From Chloroflexota bacterium (GTDB lineage: Bacteria; Chloroflexota; Dehalococcoidia; Lucifugimonadales; Lucifugimonadaceae): 58,289 nt of DNA. The position numbers were made by a program, and so were the translations under genes. The stretch's first letter is position 1, and each line of letters begins with the position of its first letter. A model generated the notes under the pieces. The model worked only from the letters and a program-made list of their open reading frames with translations, was not told the origin of the DNA and made no database searches. The DNA lies in the NCBI GenBank assembly GCA_027618835.1, contig JAQCHZ010000017.1:1-58289 (forward strand). Reading direction: 5' to 3'. Below, piece after piece: positions 35,172 through 43,519 of this stretch.

Positions 35172-35300
35172 AATGTTCTCTCCGTACCTGAATTAGACTG
35201 GGCCAGATGTAGTTTGAAAGCTGTCGCCTAATCCGTTATTTCCGAGAATTTTAGGAAAAATGGGAATCTTGGATAGTCGACAGCCATCTGGGATTGCGTC

Positions 35301-35777
35301 TTAGTCACTTGCCTTTTGTACAGCTCGGACAATCTTATCGTAGCCGGTGCATCGGCAGAGGTTTCCTGCGAGCCAGTGTCGGATTCGACCTTCAGTAGGT
35401 GAAGGTTCGTTGTCCAGTAGGCCTTTTGCAGCTACGAGGAAGCCCGGAGTGCAAATACCGCACTGCAATGCTGCCTCTTCTAGAAATGCCTGCTGAAGAG
35501 GGTGGAGACCCTCTGGAGTTGCCATTCCTTCGATTGTGCTGACTTCCTTGCCGTTTACTTCTGCGCCTAAAACGAGACAGGAGTCGACGATTCGGCCGTC
35601 AATGTTGACCGTGCAAGCACCACAGTTGCCGTCAAGACAACCTTCTTTGGTGCCGGTAAGGCCAATTAGTTCACGGAGTGTATCGAGCAAGCTCATGTAA
35701 CCAGGCACGAGTAGTTCGTGCTGCTGACCATTTATGGTCGTAGTTACGTGAACTTTGCTCGGTGAGTTAGTAGTCAT
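35301..35777 (-). CDS. 2Fe-2S subunit of the molybdenum hydroxylase (CoxS/XdhC type)
   Basis: A 158-residue electron-transfer subunit with two 2Fe-2S clusters. The plant-type cluster ligands are in EGCLDGNCGACTVNIDGRIVDSC, the second set in LQCGICTPGF and NLCRCTGYDKI. I start it at the ATG at 35777; the open frame to 35804 would begin at TTG and overlap the end of the FAD subunit gene by 20 bases, and it adds only residues without similarity. It lies between the FAD subunit and the two large subunits in the operon. Confidence 0.93.
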   Translation of the reverse strand: MTTNSPSKVHVTTTINGQQHELLVPGYMSLLDTLRELIGLTGTKEGCLDGNCGACTVNIDGRIVDSCLVLGAEVNGKEVSTIEGMATPEGLHPLQQAFLEEAALQCGICTPGFLVAAKGLLDNEPSPTEGRIRHWLAGNLCRCTGYDKIVRAVQKASD

Positions 35778-35784
35778 TGGTGCG

Positions 35785-36654
35785 TTAGCCCCTTGCCCGT
35801 TCAACGGCCTTGTTGATCATTCGGCCAGTGAGGACTTCTACGAGTTGTTTTCGCTGTTCGATCGTACCGCGCATGTCGGTAATTGGTGTTGCAGCATCCC
35901 TAGCAAGAGCAGAGGCAGCGGCGATTGTCTCGTCGTTGACTGGCTTACCAGCAAGGCTGTCGCCAGCGGCTGACGCCAAAATAAGCGTTGGTCCGACAGA
36001 TGCTAGAGCGATTCGTGCAGATTCAAAGTTCTTGCCCGAAGCATCGAGCTGAACGAAGACGCCGACACCGGCTACAGCAATGTCCATCTCATTTCGAGGG
36101 ATGAACCGTGTGTAGGCAGCGCCAGAATTCGCGGCAGGCTTAGGAACTTCGATGCTGACGAGAAGTTCGCCAGCTTTGAGTACCGTTCGGCTTGGGCCGG
36201 TGCAGAAATTCTCAATAGCAACTTCGCGAGTGCCGTTGACACTTGCGATTTTTGCAACCGCACTGAGTGCGATTAGAGATGGGATTCCGTCACCAGACGG
36301 GGCAGCGTTGCAAAGGTTTCCACCGAGGCCAGCACGAGACTGAATTTGGATTCCACCGATGATCGATGCGCCATCGACAATGCCAGGGTACTGGGCAGCT
36401 ATTTCGCTGTTGTCGTATACCTGGTAGCAAGGCACGCCTGCGCCAATGCTGAGACCACTGCCATTAATGGTTAGTGTCATAAGTTCTGGAATGTTCTTGA
36501 TGTCGACGACGGCATCTAGCTCCCAGACGTTGGCTCGTGCCTTAACCAGCAGGTCTGTTCCACCTGCAAGTGGTCGGGCTCGATCGCCATGTTTACTTAG
36601 CTCGGCAACTGCTTCAGCTACCGTGCTTGGGGCAACGTATGCAAACGGGTGCAA
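35785..36654 (-). CDS. FAD-binding subunit of the molybdenum hydroxylase (CoxM type)
   Basis: A 289-residue FAD domain protein of the CO dehydrogenase/xanthine dehydrogenase middle-subunit family. FAD-contacting motifs are LAGGTDLLVKARANVWELD near residue 30 and GGIQIQSRAGLGGNLCNAAPSGD near 105, the family's GGNI(A)xASP(A)GD element. The C-terminal domain follows with VRIALASVGPTLILA-type strands. It is the first gene of the leftward operon, followed by the 2Fe-2S subunit, two large subunits and the MoaD-like gene. It starts ATG at 36654 after GGAGAGGGCG. Confidence 0.93.
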   Translation of the reverse strand: MHPFAYVAPSTVAEAVAELSKHGDRARPLAGGTDLLVKARANVWELDAVVDIKNIPELMTLTINGSGLSIGAGVPCYQVYDNSEIAAQYPGIVDGASIIGGIQIQSRAGLGGNLCNAAPSGDGIPSLIALSAVAKIASVNGTREVAIENFCTGPSRTVLKAGELLVSIEVPKPAANSGAAYTRFIPRNEMDIAVAGVGVFVQLDASGKNFESARIALASVGPTLILASAAGDSLAGKPVNDETIAAASALARDAATPITDMRGTIEQRKQLVEVLTGRMINKAVERARG

Positions 36655-36893
36655 GCGCCCTCTCCTTTCGTGTGTTTATTCAAATAGTTCAAGCTGGCAA
36701 CACAGAAATATCAGCAAGAAACCCCGGGCTTATTTTTAATATCCGGGCTGGCCATTCGGGCACAGTACAACTTTGTCCCCGAGGTGAGCGCGCTCATTAT
36801 GCCCACAGGTGGGGGCTAGCCGCAACTAACAATTTGCGAAATGTGGGCAGAGAGAGATATATGCGATAAAGCATAGAAAGTGATTATTTAGTA
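36655..36893 (-). other. Structured leader upstream of the molybdenum hydroxylase operon
   Basis: Read on the minus strand, this 239-base stretch holds two hairpins: CCCAC-type arms around 36801-36817 and CCGGG arms near 36723-36745 enclosing an A/T-rich loop. It ends about 60 bases before the FAD subunit start, and just before GGAGAGGGCG. I do not find the sequence signature of the Moco riboswitch. It could be an uncharacterised cis-regulatory RNA or merely promoter DNA. Confidence 0.35.
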
Positions 36894-38186
36894 TCAGTGA
36901 GGGTTGAGTCGGGCCGAGCTTTTCTCTGTCGAGTCAGATTCCTGCCTTGGTTTTGACCCGATTCCGAAGCTACGGACAAGACGTTGGCCGACCAGTATCG
37001 TGGCGAGGCTGGCGATCGCTCCGCCGAGGGTCATGGCGGTTGGTGCGTCGAATCGTTGCGCCATGTAGCCCATGAACAGGCCGCCTAGCGCCGAGGCTCC
37101 CCAGGTGAGCTGGTTGATGCTCATCACCCGACCACGGAACTCTTCGTCGACTAGGGTTTGAACCACTGTGGTGTTCATCGTTCCTAGTACGACCTTGAAG
37201 CCACCGATGAATCCAGCGACTATTACGGCGATCGCAATTACATCGATACGAGAAAATATTAATTGCGCTGCTCCAAGTCCTAAACCAGCGATAAGGAGAT
37301 ACAATGCCGGCCTGACTCGCTTGCCGATCAGGGTGATCGCAGTCGTGGCGACTAGTCCACCGATACCGGCACCGAGCAGAAGACGTCCGCCCGCATCGAG
37401 ACCCGTTTCGTAGATCTCATCGGCAAATACGGGCAGAAGCGTGTCGAACGAACTTCCGAACAAGCCCATGGTGACACCGAGCAATATGACAGCTGAAATC
37501 GAGCGTTGCTTTTTTAGATAACTGAATCCTTGAAGCAATCCTTGTATTGCCGTTCGGCTCGTTGAGGCTACTTTATGGCCTTCAGTTTTCATCATCATGA
37601 GCGTGCCGACCGTGAGCACATAGGAACTGCCGATGATATAGAACAACCCCTCGTATCCCCAATTTGATACGAGGGGTTCGATCAGGATAGGCCCGACGAT
37701 TGCTGCTGCCCCGAACACGATGGAGTAGAGCGCTATCGCTCCGGCAAGATGTTCTTTTGGAACGATGGTTGCAACCATTGCCGACCGTGACGGTATGTCG
37801 AACGCGAGGAGCGTGCCGGTGACAGCCGATATCGCCAGAATGTGCCAGGGTTCAATTGATCCGCTCTGGATTAGTACGCCCGTTCCAAGCGTGACTGCGG
37901 CGAACATGAGTCTAGTAAATCGAACGATTTTCAGACGGTTGAATCGATCTGCGAGGACGCCGCCCCACATGGAAAAGATCAACACCGGCAATAAGTTCGC
38001 CGTGGCAACGAGTCCGAGCATTAATTCGGACCCTGTTAGCGATCGCATTAGGAATAGGCGACCGTATACCAGCGACCACATGCCTATATTGGAAAACGCC
38101 GCGGCTATCCAGAACAGGCGATATTCACGGAATTTGAATGCCGAGTAGCTAGTACCCGACAGAATGGACGAGAGTCCGAGGTTCAC
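36894..38186 (-). CDS. MFS transporter, EntS-like exporter
   Basis: A 430-residue, 12-helix transporter. The N-terminal pattern FREYRLFWIAAAFSNIGMWSLVYGRLFLMRSLTGS and the motif LADRFNRLKIVRFTRL (motif A) are typical of the enterobactin-exporter-like MFS branch, as is FRGRVMSINQLTWGASALGGLFMGYMAQRF near the C-terminal half. A loop of about 20 residues in the middle separates the two six-helix halves. The start is a GTG. It lies next to the molybdenum operon but ends 240 bases before it, so it is likely a separate unit. The substrate is not clear. Confidence 0.85.
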   Translation of the reverse strand: MNLGLSSILSGTSYSAFKFREYRLFWIAAAFSNIGMWSLVYGRLFLMRSLTGSELMLGLVATANLLPVLIFSMWGGVLADRFNRLKIVRFTRLMFAAVTLGTGVLIQSGSIEPWHILAISAVTGTLLAFDIPSRSAMVATIVPKEHLAGAIALYSIVFGAAAIVGPILIEPLVSNWGYEGLFYIIGSSYVLTVGTLMMMKTEGHKVASTSRTAIQGLLQGFSYLKKQRSISAVILLGVTMGLFGSSFDTLLPVFADEIYETGLDAGGRLLLGAGIGGLVATTAITLIGKRVRPALYLLIAGLGLGAAQLIFSRIDVIAIAVIVAGFIGGFKVVLGTMNTTVVQTLVDEEFRGRVMSINQLTWGASALGGLFMGYMAQRFDAPTAMTLGGAIASLATILVGQRLVRSFGIGSKPRQESDSTEKSSARLNPH

Positions 38187-38249
38187 TAATTATTCAGCCT
38201 TTCAAATGAACTTGTTTCGAGCTAGAAGTTTGTGCGTTTCCCGCGGTTG

Positions 38250-38648
38250 TTACGATGAACCCAGCGGTGTGCCAAGCTTGTCGAGAAGTCCGCCACCTAG
38301 TACGTGAAGGTGAAGATGGTCGACTATTTGGCCGGCGTCGACTCCTTGATTCACCGCCAATCGATAGCCGCCTTCGGAAATGCCAGTTAGTCGCGCTACT
38401 CGTGCGCCAATTCGCATCAAGTGCCCGAGGAGCTGTTCGTGCTGCTCTGTGGCTCCGGTTAGATAGGTGACGTGGTCACGCGGGACGATTAGGACATGAA
38501 CATTAGCGACAGGGTTGATGTCGTTGAACGCCATGCACTGATCGTCGGAGTAGATTTCGGTCGATTGTTCTTCGCCATGGACGATCTTGCAAAACAGGCA
38601 ATCGTCGTGTCGTAGCTGGTTCTCTTCTTCTTCTGCGGTCCACCACAT
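38250..38648 (-). CDS. HIT-family hydrolase (histidine triad)
   Basis: A 132-residue cytoplasmic nucleotide-binding protein. DCLFCKIVHGEEQSTEIYSDDQCMAFNDINPVANVHVLIVPRDHV near the N-terminus and QIVDHLHLHVLGG, the histidine triad HxHxHxx, near residue 110 are diagnostic. Members hydrolyse AMP-linked phosphoramidates. An 18-residue acidic tail precedes the domain. A strong AAGGAGGT sits before the ATG. The gene follows two acyl-CoA dehydrogenase genes by 14 bases and is probably in the same transcript. Confidence 0.93.
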   Translation of the reverse strand: MWWTAEEEENQLRHDDCLFCKIVHGEEQSTEIYSDDQCMAFNDINPVANVHVLIVPRDHVTYLTGATEQHEQLLGHLMRIGARVARLTGISEGGYRLAVNQGVDAGQIVDHLHLHVLGGGLLDKLGTPLGSS

Positions 38649-38662
38649 TAGTAGTTACCTCC

Positions 38663-39781
38663 TTATAGTCCCATAGCGTTTGCTAATTTCGATTTATGAA
38701 ACGCTGAATCACCGTAGTCGGTTTTCCAAGCTAGTGCTCTGCGAGTGTACAGGTGCAGGTCATGTTGCCAAGTGAATCCGATAGCACCATGGCACTGATG
38801 AGCCGTCCAACATAGTTCAGCAATTTTATCGCTTGCTGCAATTTTCGCCTGTGCTGCGGCGACTACGGAATATCCTTCTTGTGAGAAACTCCACGCCGCA
38901 GAATGCGCAAGGTGATTAACTTGCTTTGCCGCTATTGCCATTTCGGCGAGATGATGCTGAACCGCTTGGAACGTTCCTACTGGTCGGCCAAATTGTTCTC
39001 GATTGGCTGTGTATTCGACGGTGGCGTCGACAACGGCTCTGCCTAGTCCAGCGAGTTGAGCCGCCCGTGCAACTCCTCCAGCGGCCGTAAGTTCTTCAAC
39101 TGCTTTGATCGCTTTGTTGCCGGTGGCGATGATGTTGCCTGCTGGTACTTCGAGTTCGTTGAACGTTAGCGACGAAACTGGAACGCCTGATGCGTGGGCT
39201 ACGGGAGTTTGCTCGACACCGTCGGCTTTCCATATTGGGATAGCAACCAGAGCTGGTTCTTCGTTGTTGATTCGAACGAGAGTCAGTGCGTGGGTTGCCT
39301 GTTCGGCGAATGCGACGAATCGTTTTTCGCCGGTTGCTACGAGAGTTGATCCTGATCGAGTGGCGGCAACTTTGACCGATTCGGGATCCCATGATGCATC
39401 TTGTTCGACTATTGCCGGGGTGAAGAGAATGTCGCCGTTGGCGATTTGAGGCAATAGGTCGGATTTGAGCGAATCTGGGGCAAAGCGGTCGATTACCCAC
39501 GAACTAATCGACGATTCGACTAGCGGCGTGGGGGCGAGACTTGCGCCAAGCTCTTCAAGTAGTACTGCCAGATCGCTGAACGAAAGACCCGCTCCACCGT
39601 GTTCTTCCGAGATGGTTAGTGATGGCCATCCGAGATCGACGATGTCGTTCCATAGCGAGGTGATAGCTTCGTTATCGCCTTCGGCAACGGCACGAACGAT
39701 GTCGGATTTAGAACGATCTTGGAGGAATTCTCTAGCCGAGGCTCGAATGAGTTCTTGAGTTTCTGTAAGTCCAAAGTCCAA
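38663..39781 (-). CDS. Acyl-CoA dehydrogenase, short paralog
   Basis: A 372-residue FAD enzyme that oxidises acyl-CoA to enoyl-CoA. DFGLTETQELIRASAREFLQDRS begins the helical N-domain; the middle beta domain and the C-terminal FAD helix GFTWQHDLHLYTRRALAWKTDYG (with AIGFTWQHDLH) match the FadE/ChsE branch. It lies 18 bases after the second acyl-CoA dehydrogenase gene. Such adjacent non-identical pairs form alpha2beta2 heterotetramers in steroid side-chain degradation (ChsE4-ChsE5 type), in which only one partner carries the active-site base. The exact substrate is unknown; ETF from etfBA is a likely electron acceptor. Confidence 0.9.
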   Translation of the reverse strand: MDFGLTETQELIRASAREFLQDRSKSDIVRAVAEGDNEAITSLWNDIVDLGWPSLTISEEHGGAGLSFSDLAVLLEELGASLAPTPLVESSISSWVIDRFAPDSLKSDLLPQIANGDILFTPAIVEQDASWDPESVKVAATRSGSTLVATGEKRFVAFAEQATHALTLVRINNEEPALVAIPIWKADGVEQTPVAHASGVPVSSLTFNELEVPAGNIIATGNKAIKAVEELTAAGGVARAAQLAGLGRAVVDATVEYTANREQFGRPVGTFQAVQHHLAEMAIAAKQVNHLAHSAAWSFSQEGYSVVAAAQAKIAASDKIAELCWTAHQCHGAIGFTWQHDLHLYTRRALAWKTDYGDSAFHKSKLANAMGL

Positions 39782-39799
39782 CTGGTGTTCCTATTTGCC

Positions 39800-40975
39800 C
39801 TATTTACGCGGAAGGCCGAGTCCACGTTGAGCGATTATGTTCTTCTGGATTTCGTTGGTTCCAGCAAGAATCGGACCAGACGTGTAGAACAGTCGCATCT
39901 TGAAAAATCTGCCCTGAAGCTCAGCCTGCTTCGAGCCGGGTTCGAGAACGCCGTACATGCCTAGAATTTCGACACCGTAGTCGAGAACCTTTAGATAAAC
40001 CTCAGAGGCGGCGACCTTGCTCATTGAGGCTTCCGATGAAGGTATTTCGCCTTTACCCTGCCGGTAGGAAACGTCGTAGCACATGAGTCGTGCTGCTTCG
40101 ACTTCCATGTGAAGTTCGGCAAGCTTGATACGAACTGTTGGGTCGGTCTTAGCCGATGTCACGAGCGCTTCATCACTTTTTACGTAGTCGACCATCTCTT
40201 CGAGGGCAGCTCGTGCCCACGCTGCGTAGTCGATCCCTGAGCGTTCGAAGTTGAGCACGGTCATTCCGGCTCGCCATCCGTCGTTTAGATCGCCGACCAG
40301 ATTCGATTTAGGCACGCGAACATTGTCGAACACGACTTGGTTGAAGCTGTGTACGCCTGCCATGTTTACGATCGGAAGAACTTCGACGCCGGGCGATTTC
40401 ATATCGACCAGAATTAGGCTTATTCCTTTGTGGGGAGCGGCTTCGGGATCGGTGCGAACAAGCATGAACATCATGTCGGCACGGTGTGCGAGCGATGTCC
40501 AGATTTTAGCGCCGGTAATTACGAAGGTATCACCGTCAGCAACTGCTCGTGTTTGGAGCGAGGCGAGATCTGAACCTGAGTTCGGTTCTGAGTAGCCCTG
40601 ACACCACTGGATTTCTCCTCGTGCGATCGAGCCGAGATGTTTTTTGCGCTGTTCTTCGGTGCCAAATCGCAGCAGGGTCGGACCGAACATGCGGGTGCCG
40701 AAACGATCATGGCCAGGTGCTCGCCGATACGCCATTTCTTCGGCGAAGATAGTGTTCATCATCGGTGATGAGTCGGAGCCACCGTACTCTTTTGGCCAGC
40801 TCATCACGAGCCAGCCGCGTTGAGCAAGTCCTTTTTTTATGTCCTGATTTAGCTCCCAGTGGTCATCGCGCGATTCGTCAGCTGGCCCATGCCAGTCGGC
40901 AGGCAGCACATCATCGAGAAATGAGCTTAGCTGGCGTTTGAAATCTTTTTCTTCAGGGGTGAAGTCGAAGCGCAA
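39800..40975 (-). CDS. Acyl-CoA dehydrogenase, long paralog
   Basis: A 391-residue partner of the preceding dehydrogenase. FDFTPEEKDFKRQLSSFLDDVLPADW starts the N-domain; WCQGYSEPNSGSDLASLQTRAV is the FAD/substrate-binding beta-domain motif; FYTSGPILAGTNEIQKNIIAQRGLGLPRK is the C-terminal FAD-binding end that includes the G-T-N-E-I-Q flavin contact. The motif set fits the larger member of ChsE-type heteromers. It leads the pair, with an Lrp-type ligand-binding protein encoded 45 bases before it. Confidence 0.92.
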   Translation of the reverse strand: MRFDFTPEEKDFKRQLSSFLDDVLPADWHGPADESRDDHWELNQDIKKGLAQRGWLVMSWPKEYGGSDSSPMMNTIFAEEMAYRRAPGHDRFGTRMFGPTLLRFGTEEQRKKHLGSIARGEIQWCQGYSEPNSGSDLASLQTRAVADGDTFVITGAKIWTSLAHRADMMFMLVRTDPEAAPHKGISLILVDMKSPGVEVLPIVNMAGVHSFNQVVFDNVRVPKSNLVGDLNDGWRAGMTVLNFERSGIDYAAWARAALEEMVDYVKSDEALVTSAKTDPTVRIKLAELHMEVEAARLMCYDVSYRQGKGEIPSSEASMSKVAASEVYLKVLDYGVEILGMYGVLEPGSKQAELQGRFFKMRLFYTSGPILAGTNEIQKNIIAQRGLGLPRK

Positions 40976-41020
40976 TATGTGAATGTCCGCACGCTGAAAT
41001 GCGATAGGACTCTCGGTGCG

Positions 41021-41257
41021 TCAGCTTCTAACCGACAGACACGTAACGGTTTTTACGATGCCCGGAACGCCATGCATTCCGTCGCTAATCAGATCGCCAA
41101 TACTTTGAAGATCATCGGCTTCTACGACTGCGATGATGTCGAACGGGCCAGTGACGGTGTCGACTGCTTTCATCATCGGCATTTCTTTCAGCGCGTCCGA
41201 AACCGCACTGGTTTCTCCCACTGCCGTCTCGACGAGAATGAATGCACGTGTTGCCAA
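41021..41257 (-). CDS. Lrp/AsnC ligand-binding (RAM) domain protein without DNA-binding domain
   Basis: A 78-residue protein consisting only of the C-terminal RAM/ACT-like domain of Lrp/AsnC regulators: FILVETAVGETSAVSDALKEMPMMKAVDTVTGPFDIIAVVEADDLQSIGDLI and VKTVTCLS end the fold. There is no helix-turn-helix. Stand-alone RAM proteins bind small ligands such as amino acids and form higher oligomers. It is the first gene of the leftward group with two acyl-CoA dehydrogenases, so it may modulate that pathway. Confidence 0.88.
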   Translation of the reverse strand: MATRAFILVETAVGETSAVSDALKEMPMMKAVDTVTGPFDIIAVVEADDLQSIGDLISDGMHGVPGIVKTVTCLSVRS

Positions 41258-41385
41258 GTGATCTCTCCATTGATTAGTGGCGCAATCCTATTCGCACCGG
41301 AACCGAAGTGTCAAAGCCGAAATCGGCGTGATGTTTTGCCCACAGGAATCTTTAGACGCTAGCGGGCTTTGATTGCAACTACTGG

Positions 41386-41865
41386 TTACATGGGTACTTC
41401 GAGGCGACGAACCGTAGCTGACGGTGGTGTCTCAAAGTAGGTCGAGTTGTAAGTACCTGTCCGTCGATCTGTTTGAGCGGCCTTTGCTGCTTCAAACGTC
41501 AACCGCTGTGCTGGTGCTGGTTGCTGAGATCGTGAGGACACGGGTCCGGAATCTGCCAACCGACGAGGTGCGAGATCTTGTGATCTGCCTGGGGCCGTGC
41601 TGTCGTTGAGTAATGGTCGAATATTGTCTTCGTCTTTGGCTCCGGTTTCGAATTGGAAATTCGAGCTGACTGCCAGTAACGTGAGAATCGTGACAGAGGC
41701 TCCCCGAGGAGCGTACATCGCGGTCTCCCACTCACTGATCGTTTGCTGCCGAATACCAATCTCTCTGGAGAGCGCAGTTTGTGAAAGACCTAGGTGAGTA
41801 CGCAGAGCACGGATGTTGTCTGCTTGCCACTTGAAGTCGGTTGGAGGTGCTTGTCTTGTCAACAT
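41386..41865 (-). CDS. XRE-family helix-turn-helix regulator with disordered tail
   Basis: A 159-residue DNA-binding protein. The N-terminal half is a helix-turn-helix of the Cro/C1 type (NIRALRTHLGLSQTALSREIGIRQQTISEWETAM, recognition helix near residue 45). The rest, from about residue 80, is low in hydrophobics and rich in Ser, Arg, Pro and Gln, so likely disordered. The upstream spacer carries AACCG-type repeats (41922-41926, 41944-41948) and an inverted CGGTT (41882-41886) that could be an autoregulatory site. Its targets are unknown. Confidence 0.85.
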   Translation of the reverse strand: MLTRQAPPTDFKWQADNIRALRTHLGLSQTALSREIGIRQQTISEWETAMYAPRGASVTILTLLAVSSNFQFETGAKDEDNIRPLLNDSTAPGRSQDLAPRRLADSGPVSSRSQQPAPAQRLTFEAAKAAQTDRRTGTYNSTYFETPPSATVRRLEVPM

Positions 41866-42016
41866 AACTAGAAAGCTACGCCGGTTTATTTTCCGACCCC
41901 TAGCGTTTTTTTTACGCGCTTAACCGATTTTCGATAATTCAAAAACCGTTTAATTTCCTATTGAGTACCTCTCGCTTACGTTTAGGGCAGCGTGTTGGCA
42001 GGGTAAGTGCGAGGTA

Positions 42017-43375
42017 CTAGTCGAACGTGAGCATATCTTCGAAGTGACTTGCATCGTCGAACGGTCCGACGATCGACAAAACAAGGTTTTCGGATTTGAT
42101 GACACGGTTTGCCGCTCGTTTGATGTCTTCGCGGGTTACGGCAGAAATCTTGGCGATGATTTCATCGACAGTGTCGACTTTGTTCCTAAGAAGCTCTTGT
42201 ATACCCAAGAAACTTGAAACGGCTCGACTTTCTTCCATACGGAGCATCATTCGACCCTTGGTGAGTTCGAGAGCTTGCTTCCACTCTGCTTCAGTGACTC
42301 CATCTCGCATTTTGCCGAGTTCGTTGAGAATGACTGGAATCGCTTCATCGATACGTGCGGGATCGATTCCCGATTCGACAACCAGTGCGCCACAGTCGCT
42401 AAGGAAGTGTGCACCGCTGTGGATGTCGTAGGCGAGTCCTCGTTGTTCACGCACTTCTTCGAACAAGCGGCTGCTCATGGTTTCACCAAGAATGACCGAC
42501 ATGATTGAAAGTGCATGGCGATCTGGATCATCGCTAGAGAAGCCAGCGAGTCCGAATGCGATGTGGGCTTGCTCTGTAGGGCGGTGCTCAAGCGCAACCC
42601 GCTTCGTTAGAGGCTTCGATTCGTGAGGGAACATCGGGAGAATTTCGCCGTCATGGAGTCCGCCGAGTAGATCGGTGATCTGCTCGACGACGTCAGCATG
42701 TTCGATATTTCCGGCTACGGCGATAACCATGTTGGAACCGACGTACTGTGTTTCGAGATATTCGAGCATCTGTTCGCGAGTGATTGCACCAACTGACTCG
42801 ACGGAGCCGGCAATGTCGCGGCCTAGTGGCTGGTCTGGCCACATTAAATCGTCGAGGAGCATCGCAACACGAGCGCCCGGTGAGTCGTTCGACGCACGGA
42901 TCTCTTCGTAGACGACTTGCTTCTCTTTGGCGATGTCTTCGTCCTTGAAGAACGAGTTCAACGTCATATCCGAAAGAAGTTCGATGCTATCTCGGTAGTT
43001 GGGCTGTGCGACTCGGCACCAGTAGCCGGTAACTTCTCGGTCTGTAAACGCGTTGAGCGTTCCGCCCACGCCTTCTACTACTTCAGAAATCTCTTTGGGA
43101 GTTGGGCGGGATGGCGTTCCTTTAAAGAGCATGTGCTCGAAAAGGTGTGAAGCTCCGGCAAGTTCAGGTGTTTCGTAACGGGAGCCTGCGCCGAATAGGA
43201 AAATAATGCTTACGGCGTTTGTGTGGCGAAAAGTGCTGGTGAGAATCCTAAGGCCGTTGGGAAGCTGTGTTCGATCGAACGCACTAGAGACGAGCGGCTG
43301 GGTTTCAGATGTGGCCAAGTGGGATTGCTGACTTTCCGTTAGTAGTTTTCGCGGCTGTGTAAACGACCGAATCAA
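42017..43375 (-). CDS. M16-family zinc metallopeptidase (pitrilysin-like)
   Basis: A 452-residue M16 peptidase. The inverted zinc motif HLFEH lies at 77-81 (ASHLFEHMLFKGT) with the third ligand supplied from the VVYEEIRASNDSP segment about 76 residues later. RTPKEIS(EV)VEGVGG precedes it. The C-terminal half has the usual second, inactive repeat (RGLAYDIHSGAHF, plus the KGRMMLRMEE helix). It most resembles processing-peptidase-like M16B proteins of bacteria. It has no signal peptide, so it is probably cytoplasmic. Divergent from the large membrane fusion gene. Confidence 0.94.
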   Translation of the reverse strand: MIRSFTQPRKLLTESQQSHLATSETQPLVSSAFDRTQLPNGLRILTSTFRHTNAVSIIFLFGAGSRYETPELAGASHLFEHMLFKGTPSRPTPKEISEVVEGVGGTLNAFTDREVTGYWCRVAQPNYRDSIELLSDMTLNSFFKDEDIAKEKQVVYEEIRASNDSPGARVAMLLDDLMWPDQPLGRDIAGSVESVGAITREQMLEYLETQYVGSNMVIAVAGNIEHADVVEQITDLLGGLHDGEILPMFPHESKPLTKRVALEHRPTEQAHIAFGLAGFSSDDPDRHALSIMSVILGETMSSRLFEEVREQRGLAYDIHSGAHFLSDCGALVVESGIDPARIDEAIPVILNELGKMRDGVTEAEWKQALELTKGRMMLRMEESRAVSSFLGIQELLRNKVDTVDEIIAKISAVTREDIKRAANRVIKSENLVLSIVGPFDDASHFEDMLTFD

Positions 43376-43519
43376 GCGTAGATGCGGGTGAGTCGGTGGT
43401 CAAACCGAAGAATCGTTGGGATTTCCCCTAAGTGATGAGTCGTAAAAGTCGCTGGTTGCGTATCGACAGGTATGAAATATGCTGCGCTGATCTAATGCAC
43501 ACCGATAGAATTCCTCTTA

